Shown piece by piece: positions 13,601-21,590 of a stretch of 64,000 nucleotides of DNA. The notes beneath the pieces are model-generated. The model saw only the letters and a program-made list of their open reading frames with translations, ran no database searches and was not told the origin of the DNA. The stretch covers positions 19,165,911 through 19,229,910 of the forward strand of contig OZ025256.1 in the NCBI GenBank assembly GCA_964019135.1, written 5' to 3'. The stretch comes from Arenicola marina (taxonomy: Eukaryota > Annelida > Polychaeta > Arenicolidae). The stretch's first letter is position 1, and each line of letters opens with the position of its first letter. A program made the translations under genes and the position numbers.

Positions 13601-16281
13601 TTATGTTCTCTGATATAGAGGATTCACACTAAGCCGTACCTTCGGTTCCAGTATGAGGTCTGTCCTCTGATGAGTGTCTCTGTCATCCTCATCATCGGAC
13701 GAGTTAGCCTCGTTGATGTCTAGCTTCTCGAAGGCGCTGTCTATAACATTGAGGCCAAGGGAAAGCGCTTCTTGGATTCTAGGAATCAACTCAGCTTCCC
13801 TTTCCTCAGACGTCTTCTCCTGTACCCAAAGGAAGAGACGCTCAAAAGTTTTCATGGCCACGAAATAAAATCGGATACAGTAAATGTTATATATATAGAG
13901 ATGAATAATTCCAAAATACACATCAATTTACACTTATGATATTTAATTATATCTTGATATGACACAGGCGGGAAATGTCAGGTGATGCCTAGGTGTGGGA
14001 AGCCATACACTGGTGCAACGTCACAAACTAAGTGAACTGGCAGGCAAACCAAAACAATATGTGCTCTGATTCAAATACGGTATCCTACATTGTGTAGTCA
14101 TGGCTTTTATATCAGAATGCAAAATATGAGTAACTAACCTTTTGCTCCTTCTGACTGGACTCTTGCAGTGGATTTTCGGTGACATCGTCATCATAGACTC
14201 GCTGGCGATCAAGGCAGGGGTAAAGAATCGTAAGGGAAAAGCCAGCACAGCATAACACATAGGGTAATGTCGTTGTCTAGGCCATGTCTTTAAATGGTAT
14301 ACACAAGCTGTAATTTACAGTACTAATAATTTAATGCACATATTCTTGAAACACCAAAAAAAATATGTCCTATTACTGAGCAACAGTAATAAACAATGAA
14401 CATTATGATAATAATATGTAAAGGAAATCCCAGATTTTATTATAATAAATTGATACACTTTTCAAACAAAAATCCAGGTATCACTAATTGACTACCGGTA
14501 ATGTCTGATACACTTCACTCATTGACTTACATTTTCCACAAATTGCGTATTAGCCAACATGATGAAGTCGTTGAACACATTGTCCAGTTGCACATTAGCA
14601 AGCTGCAACAAAAAATAGAGGGACTTACACACAATATCATGAGTGAAATAGGCATTTTATCTTACGCCATTGGGCAAGGTGCTATAAATTGGAGGCATTG
14701 TTCCATGGACGTTATAAGATATCTCCAATAAGATAATCACAAAATGCAAAGTCAAGGTTTGAGCCAAACAAACGTAGAAGAATCATCTCAGATAACTGAC
14801 TTGAGGATTGAACAAGGGTCTGATGTACTGAAGTGTGACACCATCTCAGCTTTGGTGACCCCTCAACAAGGTGACTAAAACACTGATAGACTAAAGTGTA
14901 GCACGACCTGAGCCTTGGCAGCCCCCTACAAGAGGACACAAACATACCTTCGTCTGGTGGACCAAGTGGCTCAGCTTGTCCTCAATGGAGTGAGTCTGGG
15001 CCAATAGCTGGTGGGAAAACTGCTGCAGATGTTGCAGCATCTTGACAAAACAAAAACAGAACTTTTCTATTATAAATTTATATGTAATTATATATTATTC
15101 TTCATTGTATAGATGATGAAAATAAAACTAAATTGATAAAAACAAAATGTTGGGCATTATATTTTTTGTCCTTAAAATTTATATTACATGTATTGTAAAT
15201 AATCACAAAAGTGAGTAACAGTGAGTAAATTATTATTACAAATAATTGTCATACAACAGTACAAGTTATAAGATATGAAAGGAATATCATGAGTGACAGT
15301 ATTTGATGCGTCTGATTTAGACATATTGTTTGCTTGGCTATAGTAGAAGCAATCATAAGACGTGTGTGACAACATACCCCAGCATCCCCTGCCAGTGACC
15401 AGCGATTGGCCCCTGATCTTATCTCTGCCACAGTCCATGGTTTCTCCCAGACCTTTACTTCTTTATCATTGTCTCTGGCAGGCTAGAAATAAATAATACA
15501 AATATCAATATAAGATTTCCATATACCTTGACTAGAGGTGATAATGAAAGTATATAATTATTACAATTAAACATATTTTATTTTTTTTAAAGACCAAATA
15601 ATAACAAAATTATTTTTATAATTTATCTGAGAAATGATAACTAACAATTAACTAAATCATATATAGATATTTATATATGGTGACTCTGTTTTAAAACTGT
15701 AATCTCTTACTTTTAAACAATTATTATTTTAGTTTGTTGTAAGATATTCAGGATGCTTTAACCACTGTTGGTCATATCAGGTCAATGGAAAAGATAGGGA
15801 CTGAAGCCATATCCACGGAATAACTCCTCGTGAAAAAGGATAGGGATCTTTATCCTGCAACCACACAGACATGGCCACAGCGGGGCTTGAACCATCGATC
15901 CACATGCTGTTAAGCTCTCGGACTCAGGTGAACAGAGCACTCAAGCCAAGGTAAGACTAAGAGCTCTACCCCACCTACTTGTTTTATAGCTAATTTTGTT
16001 GGATTGTAACAGGGTCTGTGAAGCAGCCCCTGCAAAAGATTATTAGGGGGCGTTCACCATTGTACAGTAACGCCTTGTTTTGAGATTACAGTACTGTATG
16101 TCAACACATCTTAGAGCATGTCACCATGTGCTGTAAACGTGTTGGGGGCGTTGCTGTCTACTATCTGATGCAGTTCGACAGTTCGAACGCTGAAAGTTGC
16201 ATGAATTTCTTGATTGACTTCATCCAAATTCAGTGTGCGGGATAATACCTCAACTTTTCCTTCCTCCACTGGGCCATCCAT
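85..16281 (-). CDS. WASHC2: WASHC2/FAM21, WASH complex subunit, N-terminal half (spliced, runs off the left edge)
   Basis: WASHC2 (FAM21) is the scaffold of the endosomal WASH complex. Its head assembles with the other subunits and its long acidic tail binds retromer VPS35 and capping protein through repeated L-F-acidic-L-F motifs (family knowledge). Fifteen exons were placed by splice sites and phase: 15482-15378, 15040-14948, 14602-14531, 14201-14139, 13819-13640, 8896-8806, 8600-8449, 7414-7277, 7027-6916, 4770-4643, 3868-3802, 3036-2911, 2363-2221, 1538-1446 and 398-85. All joins keep one open frame (1877 nt, about 625 codons). Head residues match the vertebrate protein closely (PWTVAEI, VFNDF, DSAFEKLDI, LILEPK, RPLPHLIGS). 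The tail shows LFDEEEE, DLFAAP, DIFADD, PAGAVSMFG and LFDDDDDLFGD. A tentative start exon is at 16281-16249. The remaining tail exons lie left of base 85. The gene is unusually repeat-laden: two of its donors seed tandem arrays and one intron holds a retrotransposon. Confidence 0.93.
485..905 (-). mobile_element. tRNA-derived SINE copy
   Basis: The minus strand from about 900 shows a tRNA-like A box (GATAGCTCAGTCGGTTAGAG) and B box (GGTTCGCGCC), followed by the family body (hallmarks on plus: GGAGCCATGTCC, GAAGGACATGGGGTCTTTAT, GACATGGCCACAGCGGGGC; end: GGTCATATCGCGTCAATGGG). It interrupts WASHC2 intron sequence. It is not a functional tRNA. Confidence 0.82.
940..1060 (-). mobile_element. Partial SINE copy, same family
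   Basis: The body segment AAAGGAGCCATGTCTTCGGG to CCTGCACCGGTCGCTTCCAC repeats the copy immediately to the left, without the tRNA-like head. Confidence 0.65.
1446..1538 (-). CDS. WASHC2: WASHC2 exon 15 (PAGAVS motif)
   Basis: Acceptor acccag, donor GAG|GTAAGT, 93 nt, phase 0-0. It encodes LPAGAVSMFGAAGNPMLAAM; the PAGAVS-hydrophobic-F motif recurs in the tail of the family. Confidence 0.9.
2221..2363 (-). CDS. WASHC2: WASHC2 exon 14
   Basis: Acceptor ccacag, donor AAG|GTTGTG (weak at +5), 143 nt, phase 1-0. It encodes EADIFADDTKDLFPPN, matching vertebrate TADIFGDEEGDLF, and a Lys/Pro-rich end. Confidence 0.87.
2440..2530 (-). mobile_element. SINE body fragment, same family
   Basis: Diverged match to the body (GGTCAGATCGTGACAATG to TTATGTCTCAGGGAGTA) between WASHC2 exons 13 and 14; no tRNA-like head. 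Confidence 0.45.
2911..3036 (-). CDS. WASHC2: WASHC2 exon 13 (LF motif)
   Basis: Acceptor ccctcag, donor AAAG|GTGCGT, 126 nt, phase 1-1. A proline-rich start (RAPPQKPR) leads into ADLFDEEEEEEDLFAAPS, a textbook L-F-acidic-L-F motif of the retromer/CapZ-binding tail. Confidence 0.9.
3225..3640 (+). repeat. Degenerate GACGTGTGATAT minisatellite
   Basis: Tens of irregular short units built from GACGTG, TGTGATATGACGTG and ACATGTGACGTG lie in the WASHC2 intron between exons 12 and 13 and continue weakly to about 3770. Minus-strand ORFs through it are artefacts. Confidence 0.9.
3802..3868 (-). CDS. WASHC2: WASHC2 exon 12
   Basis: Acceptor gttgcag, donor ACAG|GTCAGT, 67 nt, phase 0-1. It encodes EGDLFADSAPATTPQSSSRG and completes the LF motif begun in exon 11. 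Confidence 0.87.
3936..4207. mobile_element. Small inverted-repeat (MITE-like) element
   Basis: About 270 bp bounded by TAATATACCGATCC at the left and its near-perfect reverse complement GGATCGGTCTATTA at the right. A related sequence lies inverted at 42960-43236. There is no coding capacity. It sits in the WASHC2 intron between exons 11 and 12. Confidence 0.65.
4643..4770 (-). CDS. WASHC2: WASHC2 exon 11 (LF motifs)
   Basis: Acceptor tttatag, donor GAG|GTGAGG, 128 nt, phase 1-0. It encodes EEDLFQEV, DDESPFSQ and KTSGLFDEEEE. The last motif continues across the intron into EGDLFADS of exon 12, so one L-F-acidic-L-F unit is split by an intron. Confidence 0.9.
4870..6775 (+). mobile_element. 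Decayed non-LTR (LINE) retrotransposon, 5'-truncated, antisense in a WASHC2 intron
   Basis: The reverse transcriptase is readable in broken frames: a pre-domain at 4875-5090, then SKASGYDKIPPKLIK, NYRPVSVLPCISKIYEK (after a frameshift near 5280), MDLSKAFDCLPHRLL, GAPQGS and YADDN, the polymerase active site. The C-terminal part runs to about 6600 (RKIEKIQERALRY, RTTAYGHNS-like). There are at least two frameshifts and three in-frame stops (about 5858, 6152 and 6476). The 3' end has AATAAA and a (TTATC)n tail, typical of CR1/L2-type elements. No endonuclease domain remains. It is a dead copy. Confidence 0.9.
6916..7027 (-). CDS. WASHC2: WASHC2 exon 10
   Basis: Acceptor cttcaag, donor CAGG|GTGAGT, 112 nt, phase 0-1. 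It encodes NFNDELSAKIGAPPGGK and a Lys-rich VKREKKKSH, matching vertebrate SFADELAARIKGD...LKEKKER. Confidence 0.9.
7277..7414 (-). CDS. WASHC2: WASHC2 exon 9 (acidic, LF motif)
   Basis: Acceptor tcgacag, 138 nt, phase 0-0. It encodes SGSDLFEEDGDGEEEEF, equivalent to the vertebrate CDLFADSEKEEEDIE stretch, and ends HQDREAPPAR. The inferred donor CGG|GTCGGT is weak, so the exact 3' end is less certain than the others. Confidence 0.78.
7636..7698 (+). repeat. Poly-A tracts
   Basis: Two long A runs (about 39 and 18) separated by CACGGG lie between WASHC2 exons 8 and 9. They could be the tail of an old retroposon, but I see no recognisable body beside them. Confidence 0.85.
8449..8600 (-). CDS. 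WASHC2: WASHC2 exon 8 (acidic linker)
   Basis: Acceptor ttccag, donor GAA|GTAAGT, 152 nt, phase 1-0. The 51 residues are mostly Asp, Glu and Ser (VEESDEDSESESDSD) and match in character the acidic stretch after the head of the vertebrate protein. Confidence 0.88.
8706..8805 (-). repeat. 20-bp repeat, 5 units, at the WASHC2 exon-7 splice donor
   Basis: Starting at the authentic donor (8805) the intron reads as five 20-bp units of the type GTAAGTCATTATAAGATCCG. GTs occur at 8785, 8765, 8745, 8725 and 8705. Three of these are perfect GTAAGT consensus sites, stronger than the real GTAAGC. The nearest decoy (GTGATC) is weak. Confidence 0.9.
8806..8896 (-). CDS. WASHC2: WASHC2 exon 7 (end of head), followed by a short donor array
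   Basis: Acceptor gctacag, donor TCTG|GTAAGC, 91 nt, phase 0-1. It encodes HRPLPHLIGSLAFHQDDNVG, matching vertebrate [20 protein letters not shown]. Five 20-bp units, each with a GT at the donor position, follow directly. Confidence 0.94.
9135..13639 (-). repeat. 57-bp minisatellite, 79 units, copying the WASHC2 exon-6 splice donor
   Basis: From 9135 to the exon boundary is 4503 bp, exactly 79 x 57, so no net length change has occurred. The minus-strand unit contains CTGGAACCGAAG|GTAAGG or GTACGG followed by CTTAGTGTGAATC, matching the end of exon 6 and the start of its intron. Three units (near 10441, 11866 and 11981) read AAGATACGG and have lost the donor. Units far from the exon (9135-9250) are the most diverged; the rest differ by one to three bases. 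Confidence 0.97.
13640..13819 (-). CDS. WASHC2: WASHC2 exon 6 (head), followed by a giant splice-donor array
   Basis: Acceptor gtacag, donor AAG|GTACGG, 180 nt, 60 codons, phase 0-0. It encodes EKTSEEREAELIPRIQEAL, VIDSAFEKLDI, an acidic SSDDEDD patch and TDLILEPK, matching the vertebrate head almost block for block. The last roughly 33 nt of the exon plus the first 24 nt of the intron resemble the 57-bp unit that is repeated 79 times immediately downstream. Confidence 0.95.
14139..14201 (-). CDS. WASHC2: WASHC2 exon 5 (head)
   Basis: Acceptor tcgccag, donor AAG|GTTAGT, 63 nt, phase 0-0. It begins RVYDDDV, matching vertebrate RVYDEEV, and ends QKEQK, a charged linker. Confidence 0.92.
14531..14602 (-). 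CDS. WASHC2: WASHC2 exon 4 (head)
   Basis: Acceptor ttgcag, donor AAT|GTAAGT, 72 nt, phase 0-0. It encodes LDNVFNDFIMLANTQFVEN, nearly identical to the vertebrate HNVFNDFLMLSNTQFIEN. This is the strongest single family match in the gene. Confidence 0.95.
14948..15040 (-). CDS. WASHC2: WASHC2 exon 3 (head)
   Basis: Acceptor gtcaag, donor AAG|GTATGT, 93 nt, phase 0-0. It encodes LQHLQQFSHQLLAQTHSIED, matching the vertebrate LLQFLQEFSQQ...RTHEI helix. The intron just downstream holds two diverged copies of a roughly 58-bp segment (about 14810-14935). Confidence 0.93.
15378..15482 (-). CDS. WASHC2: WASHC2 exon 2 (head)
   Basis: Acceptor ttctag, donor GGG|GTATGT, 105 nt in phase 0-0. It encodes 35 residues with KPWTVAEIRSGANRWSLA, collinear with the vertebrate RPWSVEEIRR...WSLAADAG block that opens the WASH-assembly head domain. 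Confidence 0.92.
15745..15975 (-). mobile_element. tRNA-derived SINE copy
   Basis: Same body as the copy at 485-905 (ATTCAGGATGCTTTAACCAC, GACATGGCCACAGCGGGGCT, GAACCATCGATCCAC). It lies in the presumed first intron of WASHC2. The tRNA-like head is degenerate. Confidence 0.8.
16249..16281 (-). CDS. WASHC2: WASHC2 tentative first coding exon
   Basis: An ATG at 16281 opens 11 acidic codons (MDGPVEEGKVE) that end at a GAG|GTATTA donor in phase 0. This fits the next exon, which begins PARDNDKEVKVWEKPWT. Vertebrate homologues have a similarly short acidic leader before the W-[E/Q]-[R/K]-PW motif. The match is by length and phase only. The same strand has a longer uninterrupted ORF (16350-16111), so other ATGs are possible and only cDNA would settle it. 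Confidence 0.45.
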
Positions 16282-16744
16282 TTGGCATTCACGTCTCAGC
16301 CAATCAGCGTACACTCCTAAAAGTCTACTGTCAACTACGTGAAGCAACAAACTATGCTAGGGTCACATAACCCGCTGACACAGTCCACGGCATAAGGAAG
16401 TCTTGTGACTGCTGATTGGTAGAATTACCCAAAATGATTTTGCCGGGCGCAGGTTTTCAGAGGAATCCGATACTTTTCCACAAACTGCGCGGTTCTCCCT
16501 CTCGAGGGCGTTGAATAACCGCAGGATAAAACTGTCATAAAAAGTTTATAATGAATAATAGGCAATGCATTTGAGCTAATAGCCTCTGTGTATTTATTTT
16601 GAGAATCATTTATTTGACCACAACCACAAACTACTCACCTCCCTCACGCCCCCACCCTCACCGGTCCCCCCACCTGCACCTCTCAAACGCTGCACGGCGT
16701 CATTATGATGTGTTAGTGTGCTGGGTGCCAACGTCCCAGATATA
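16282..16744. other. Upstream region of WASHC2, likely promoter
   Basis: About 460 bp of mixed composition before a C-rich stretch (16640-16690). It would contain the WASHC2 5' UTR and promoter if exon 1 is right. No TATA box or clear motif cluster seen. Confidence 0.35.
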
Positions 16745-17005
16745 GATTGCTTACGGGCTGCGGGGGAGGCCTTGCCAGGGTTGGCTTCTGACCTGTCACG
16801 TCATGTCGCTTCCTTGCCAGGGTTGGCTTTCGAGCTGTCGTGTCCTTGCCAGGGTTGGCTTTCAAACTGTCATGTCGTGTCGCTTCAGATGGAGGGAAAG
16901 GTTGGCTTCCAACCTGTCATGTCATGTCGCTTCCTTGCCAGGGTTGCCTTCCAACCTGTCACGTCATGTCGCTTCCTTGCCAGGGTTGGCTTTCCAACTG
17001 TCCCT
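16745..17005 (+). repeat. Minisatellite, TTGCCAGGGTTGGCTTTC type
   Basis: About six imperfect units of 40-60 bp with the cores TGTCGCTTCCTTGCCAGGG and AACTGTCATGTC. No gene link seen. Confidence 0.85.
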
Positions 17006-18329
17006 CATACCCCTCTCCAACCATCCACCCCTCACACCAAACCACCATTGGCCTGCTGTCATTCTTGTACTGTTCATCTGTGACTGCACAATCTGTACAC
17101 TAAGGTGCTGTCCATACACATGTCAGTGCTGTATGCCGCTGTACAGATTGTGAGTACATGTTTGTAGACTTTGTATACCTGTTCACTGGCAGGAGTCACT
17201 GGCAGGAGTGCCCTCGATTTTCGTGACGGCTTACATGGAAGATGGACCCGGGGGAGGCGGGTGTGTCGGCGGTAAAGCCCTCCCCCACTTTATCACCGAC
17301 AAAATCTGCTCGGTTGAGGCCTTTTACCGCTAAATTCCACTAGGTCGGGGTCTTACCGCCCAAATCCGCTCGGTCGGAAGGGGTATTGTTTCGCTGCAAC
17401 CCGCTCTTTAACGCACATTTTCAGAGCGCACACTACCCCCCCCCCCCCCCCCCAGCAGATGCCTGGTCCTGCAAAACATGTTGGAAATGTTTGGTCTTCG
17501 ACCTTTATGCATCAAGTCATAAGCTGGTTATGATCGATGGAACTACATACAACAAGGCGATTTCTTCCGGCGTAAAAGATCATGGGGGCGGATCCGGGAT
17601 TAGAACAGAAAGAAGAGTGAAGGAGGAGGGGGTATATATATTGTGCCGGTCACTGTTTGGTTCATCACGTGGTACCCCCGCCCCCGTTCCCGCGCGATTT
17701 ATAGTTCCAGCTACTATCTTTTGTCCCAAGACGCTCGATAGCTCGATTTATGGTAACTGAAAGAGCCTGCCTGGATATAGAAGCCGCACCTGGTGAACCG
17801 ATCGGTTCGCCACTGTCTGATGACCCCCATACTGCCGCTGCCTATATAGAGTGACCGGCTGATTTGGTTAATATATTGTAATTGTGATGATTCCGATGAT
17901 TTTATGATAACGCGCCTCGGTGCACAAAGACTATCAGGCGATTTTTGCTGACAATAAATCTTGAAGCAAGAAAAGACTCCTGTCCTCTTGATAAAAAACC
18001 CTATCCCCTCCCCCCCCCCCCCCCGCCTCCTCATCGCCCAGCAGAACAACTACACTTTGGAATTCATTGTAGGGCCCCCGAGGGGGGGGGGGGGGGAGGG
18101 GGGTAAGATCCATCATTAATTTGGGGACTACCCAAGGCAATAGAAATGAGACCAGCATGTCAATGAGGGCGTAGTGGTATAGTGGTCGTAGAGGGTTGGT
18201 GGGGCCCGGGGAGGGGACTTGCTAACTCACTCCCAGTCCACACTTCACCGAGCTGACATCTTAGCATTTGAAACCCTCGTGTTATGGAGTGGCGGACCCA
18301 ACGGGGCATGATGCTTCCCTTCCATTCCG
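17006..18329. other. No gene seen; poly-C/G runs
   Basis: Repeat-like sequence with long homopolymers at 17437 (C), 18009 (C) and 18084 (G). The block around 17345-17440 resembles 39860-39930 (AAATCCGCTCGG, AACGCACATTT). A tRNA A-box-like GGTATAGTGGTCGTAG occurs at 18175. Confidence 0.5.
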
Positions 18330-18600
18330 TCGACAAGAGTAATCTTCTGGTGACAAAATGCCGTTCTTCAAAAAGTCATTTTGTCGAAACGAAATGCCGT
18401 TCTGTGTCGACGTTCATTTTGTCGACACAATTAGTTTTTAACCTGATCAAATTTATTCTGTCGACAAAAAATGCCCGGGACCAAATAGTGCTGGTCTACA
18501 AAAGTTCATTTTATATCAGTAGAAGCATATTCTGTTACTAAAATCGGACAGAATACGTGTTTGTGCCAACAAAAGTTACATTTGGAGAAAAAAGGTTTTT
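18330..18600 (+). repeat. Imperfect TTTTGTCGACA-rich repeat
   Basis: Roughly 50-bp imperfect repeats carrying AAATGCCGTTCT and CATTTTGTCGACA. The core is partly palindromic (TGTCGACA). Function unknown; possibly a decayed inverted-repeat element. Confidence 0.55.
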
Positions 18601-18829
18601 TGAGAGGGACTTAATTGTATCATATGCTATGTCGGCTTCCGGGAAAAAAATATTTGTATGTCAGGATTCCCATCGGCCAAAGAAATAACATTCATTTTGC
18701 GATATGGGTAAATATTATGAAAGCTCTGTCACACAGCCTATTTTTGACATCGCGCAATCAAGCGAAGCAAGGGCATACACTGGTGCCGCCGCTCCGGCAC
18801 CAAAAACACAATGTATTAACTTCGAAAGA

Positions 18830-19150
18830 ACAAGATACCAAGAGACATGCGAGACCGGCATATATAATGGTTGTTTGAGGGTCAGGGAACCAGGCACAAG
18901 ATACCAAGAGACATGTCAGACCGGCATATATAATGGTTGTTTGAGGGTCAGGGAACCAGGCACAAGATACCAAGAGACATGTGAGACCGGCATATATAAT
19001 GGTTGTTTGAGGGTCAGGGAACCAAGCACAAGATACCAAGAGACATGTGAGACCGGCATATCTAATGGTTGTTTGAGGGTCAGGGAACCAGCCACAAGAT
19101 ACCAAGAGACATGTGAGACCGGCATATATAATGGTTGCGTGCCAGGAACC
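18830..19150 (+). repeat. 66-bp minisatellite, about 5 units
   Basis: The unit starts ACAAGATACCAAGAGACATG and contains ATATATAATGGTTGTTTGAG. Because 66 is a multiple of three, frames on both strands stay open and give false repeat proteins. Confidence 0.92.
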
Positions 19151-20305
19151 AGGGTGCTCAGGGGTGGGGCTTTGGGCGGGGCCGCATAAACACAGTGTCC
19201 TAAATATATATATATCATTACGTCATGATGTTGACTTTAAAATTACCACGTTTTTCATACACTCGAGCCACCATGCAGATTGTGATCTATGTATATGCCT
19301 CTTGGGTGTGGGGGCTCTTACAATTAAAGGCGGAGCGTGTATTTGGGGGAAGTAATAAAACAAACTTATCTTGGTTGCGAGGGGCGGGTCCAGGTATTAT
19401 GAAACGGGGCGGGGTTGGGCGCATGATTCGATGTTGCGTCATTCTCATTTCATTATCTGAAAAAGGTTGTTGTTTCAAACCAAATTGCACATTTTTTGTT
19501 GTTAAAGTAAAACCACGATGATGGAGAGTGGGGGAGGGGGGGGGGGCATAAATAGCGGTAGCAAATCATACCACAGTTCATGCATGTAACGTTCTATACG
19601 ATCACTTTTTTAGCCGTTGCCGGTACGCCGAACGGTTACCAGTACATCGATATATCTTCGGTACACCGAATTGTTACCAGTACGCCGATCTGTTACTTTG
19701 ACCGTGACCTTGATACAGTGAAGTTGGCAGGCCTAGATATATCCAGCCTTACAGGGCGTGGTTACGACCCAGCACAGTCAAACAGTTGTGGCCGTCCAAA
19801 TACATACCGCTGGGGCGGAGGGAGTGGGAGAGGGGGGGGGGGGTTCTTTGAAGCGAACAGAAAGACACGTCAGACGCGGATGATAATATCTATGATCAAT
19901 GGCCTTAGCCGTCGGGCGTACTTTCTGAGGCGCACATAACTCAAAATTAATTGCATATTGCATGGATCTGAAGCATCACAAGCTCGTCACTTGAAACATG
20001 AAATATGTGCCTCAGTAGAAGCACAAATAGGTCTAAAACTGTGATTTAACATTGAACCTACATACTGGTAAGCGATATAATCAGCAGCATACATCCACGT
20101 GCTGCTCGGTCAAGGTCACGTTTCCAGGAGAAGAAGACCTGGGGGTGCGGATGGGGGGGGGGGGGGGCAGTACCTCATATTCCATGGTTTATTAGAGGTC
20201 CTCACAAGTTGTCGAAAAGCCCGACTTTTACAGTGTTCGCTCCAGTTCCCGAGGGGGTGGGGGGGGGGGGCGTTGTAGCCCCACTAATTCGGCCCAGACG
20301 TGAAG

Positions 20306-20395
20306 GAAATTGTCCACACGCTCCTCACACGGGATGTATAAGCCTGTGTATAGGCACGCTCCTCACACGGGATGTATAAGCCTGTGTATAGGCAC
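20306..20395 (+). repeat. 38-bp direct duplication
   Basis: GCTCCTCACACGGGATGTAT followed by AAGCCTGTGTATAGGCAC occurs twice in a row, with the start of a third unit. Confidence 0.85.
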
Positions 20396-20869
20396 GCTTC
20401 TTACACGTAGGTCGTTTAGGAGAGACGCCATTTAAATGCTAAACCATTTCTGACAACGTCATATACTATATCCTGCCACGACCCATGAATACGACACTGA
20501 GAACAAAGGTGGCATTGTGCCGCTACGGACTGCTCCATGGAGGGTGTTACCATTATGTATAACCATAGCTATGTAGATTTACGTTTCTTTATGCATACAT
20601 ATATAGGCTACACACTAGATTTGCACTGGGTGCTAATCGGCGCAGCGTACATGCGCAATAATAGAGCTAGGCATAGTGAATGGGCCGGTAACTTAAGGGG
20701 AAAAATGTCCATGCATTGACTAAAATGGGTCTGACGCCGTTTGCTAGTGCTTTCGTGTGAAGCCCATGTATGGCTGCCGCAGGCTGGGAGGTTTCCTCTG
20801 ATGAAAAACATCCGCATGAAAAGCTCAACGCCGTATATTATTGGGTACAATAAACTACTTATTATATCC

Positions 20870-21000
20870 TTCGCCCTCCCCCCACCCCCTCCTCTCTCTC
20901 TCTCTCTCTCCCCGTCCCCCTCCCCCTCTCTCTCTCCCCCCACCCCCTCCTCTCTCTCTTTCTCTCCCCGTCCCCCTCCCCCTCTCCCTCTCAGTCTGCA
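20870..21000 (+). repeat. Pyrimidine-rich (TC/CCCC) tract
   Basis: About 130 bp of TCTCTC and CCCCTCC simple sequence; one 55-bp section is nearly duplicated. Confidence 0.85.
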
Positions 21001-21390
21001 AAAAAAAGCAAACGTCAGTTTCCGTCCACGCGATCCACGTGGACAACCCTATGAACGATCTATCCATGACTATAACCTGACTTAGTCTCGCGCACGAGCG
21101 TTTGTCACGTGATGAAGTCATTTTTCAGAGGATTCGCGCGAGATACGTGGCCACGTGACCGCCATGAAACTCAACTGCACGTTTAAATTATAGCCGAATA
21201 CCCGGATGTTCGACTTCCTCCACCTGAGACCCGCGATCTACAGTACAAACTAAGGGCAAGTGGTCTAAAGAAAACCATTCCACCGCATCATCTTGAACCC
21301 AGCTAAGAAAAGAAGCGGAAAGAATATAATATAATATGAAGCGTCGCGGTTGATGACCAGGCCTACTTAGGGCCCCTGAGGGGGAGTAGC

Positions 21391-21590
21391 CATGTCGCGT
21401 GTCGATTTTAAGAAAAGGTCCATGTCGCGCGTCGATTTTAAGAAAAGGTCCATGTCGCGTGTCGATTTTAAGAAAAGTTCCATGTCGCGTGTCGCTAAGT
21501 CTTATGTCGCATGTCGATTCTAAGACAACCCCAATGTCGCGTTGTCGATTTTAAAAATTAAAAAATTAGTCGCCGTGTCGAAAAAAAACC
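21391..21590 (+). repeat. 30-bp TGTCGCGTGTCGATTTTAAG repeat
   Basis: Three near-perfect 30-bp units (21391, 21421, 21451) and then diverged ones. The TGTCG-plus-TTTTAA theme is shared with dispersed repeats at 27510-27700, 40310-40500 and 48840-49055. Confidence 0.85.

Noticed and set aside
9135-13640. CRISPR-like regular array
   Set aside because: Units are contiguous 57-bp tandem copies with no unique spacers, in a eukaryotic intron, and derived from an exon-intron junction.
16111-16350. 79-codon minus-strand ORF as a separate gene
   Set aside because: No family recognised, and it overlaps the best candidate for WASHC2 exon 1 in the same region; more likely 5' UTR, exon and intron.
18704-19189. 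161-codon plus-strand ORF with a TRYQETCETGIYNG repeat
   Set aside because: The 66-bp minisatellite is open on both strands; there is no start context, domain or splice support.
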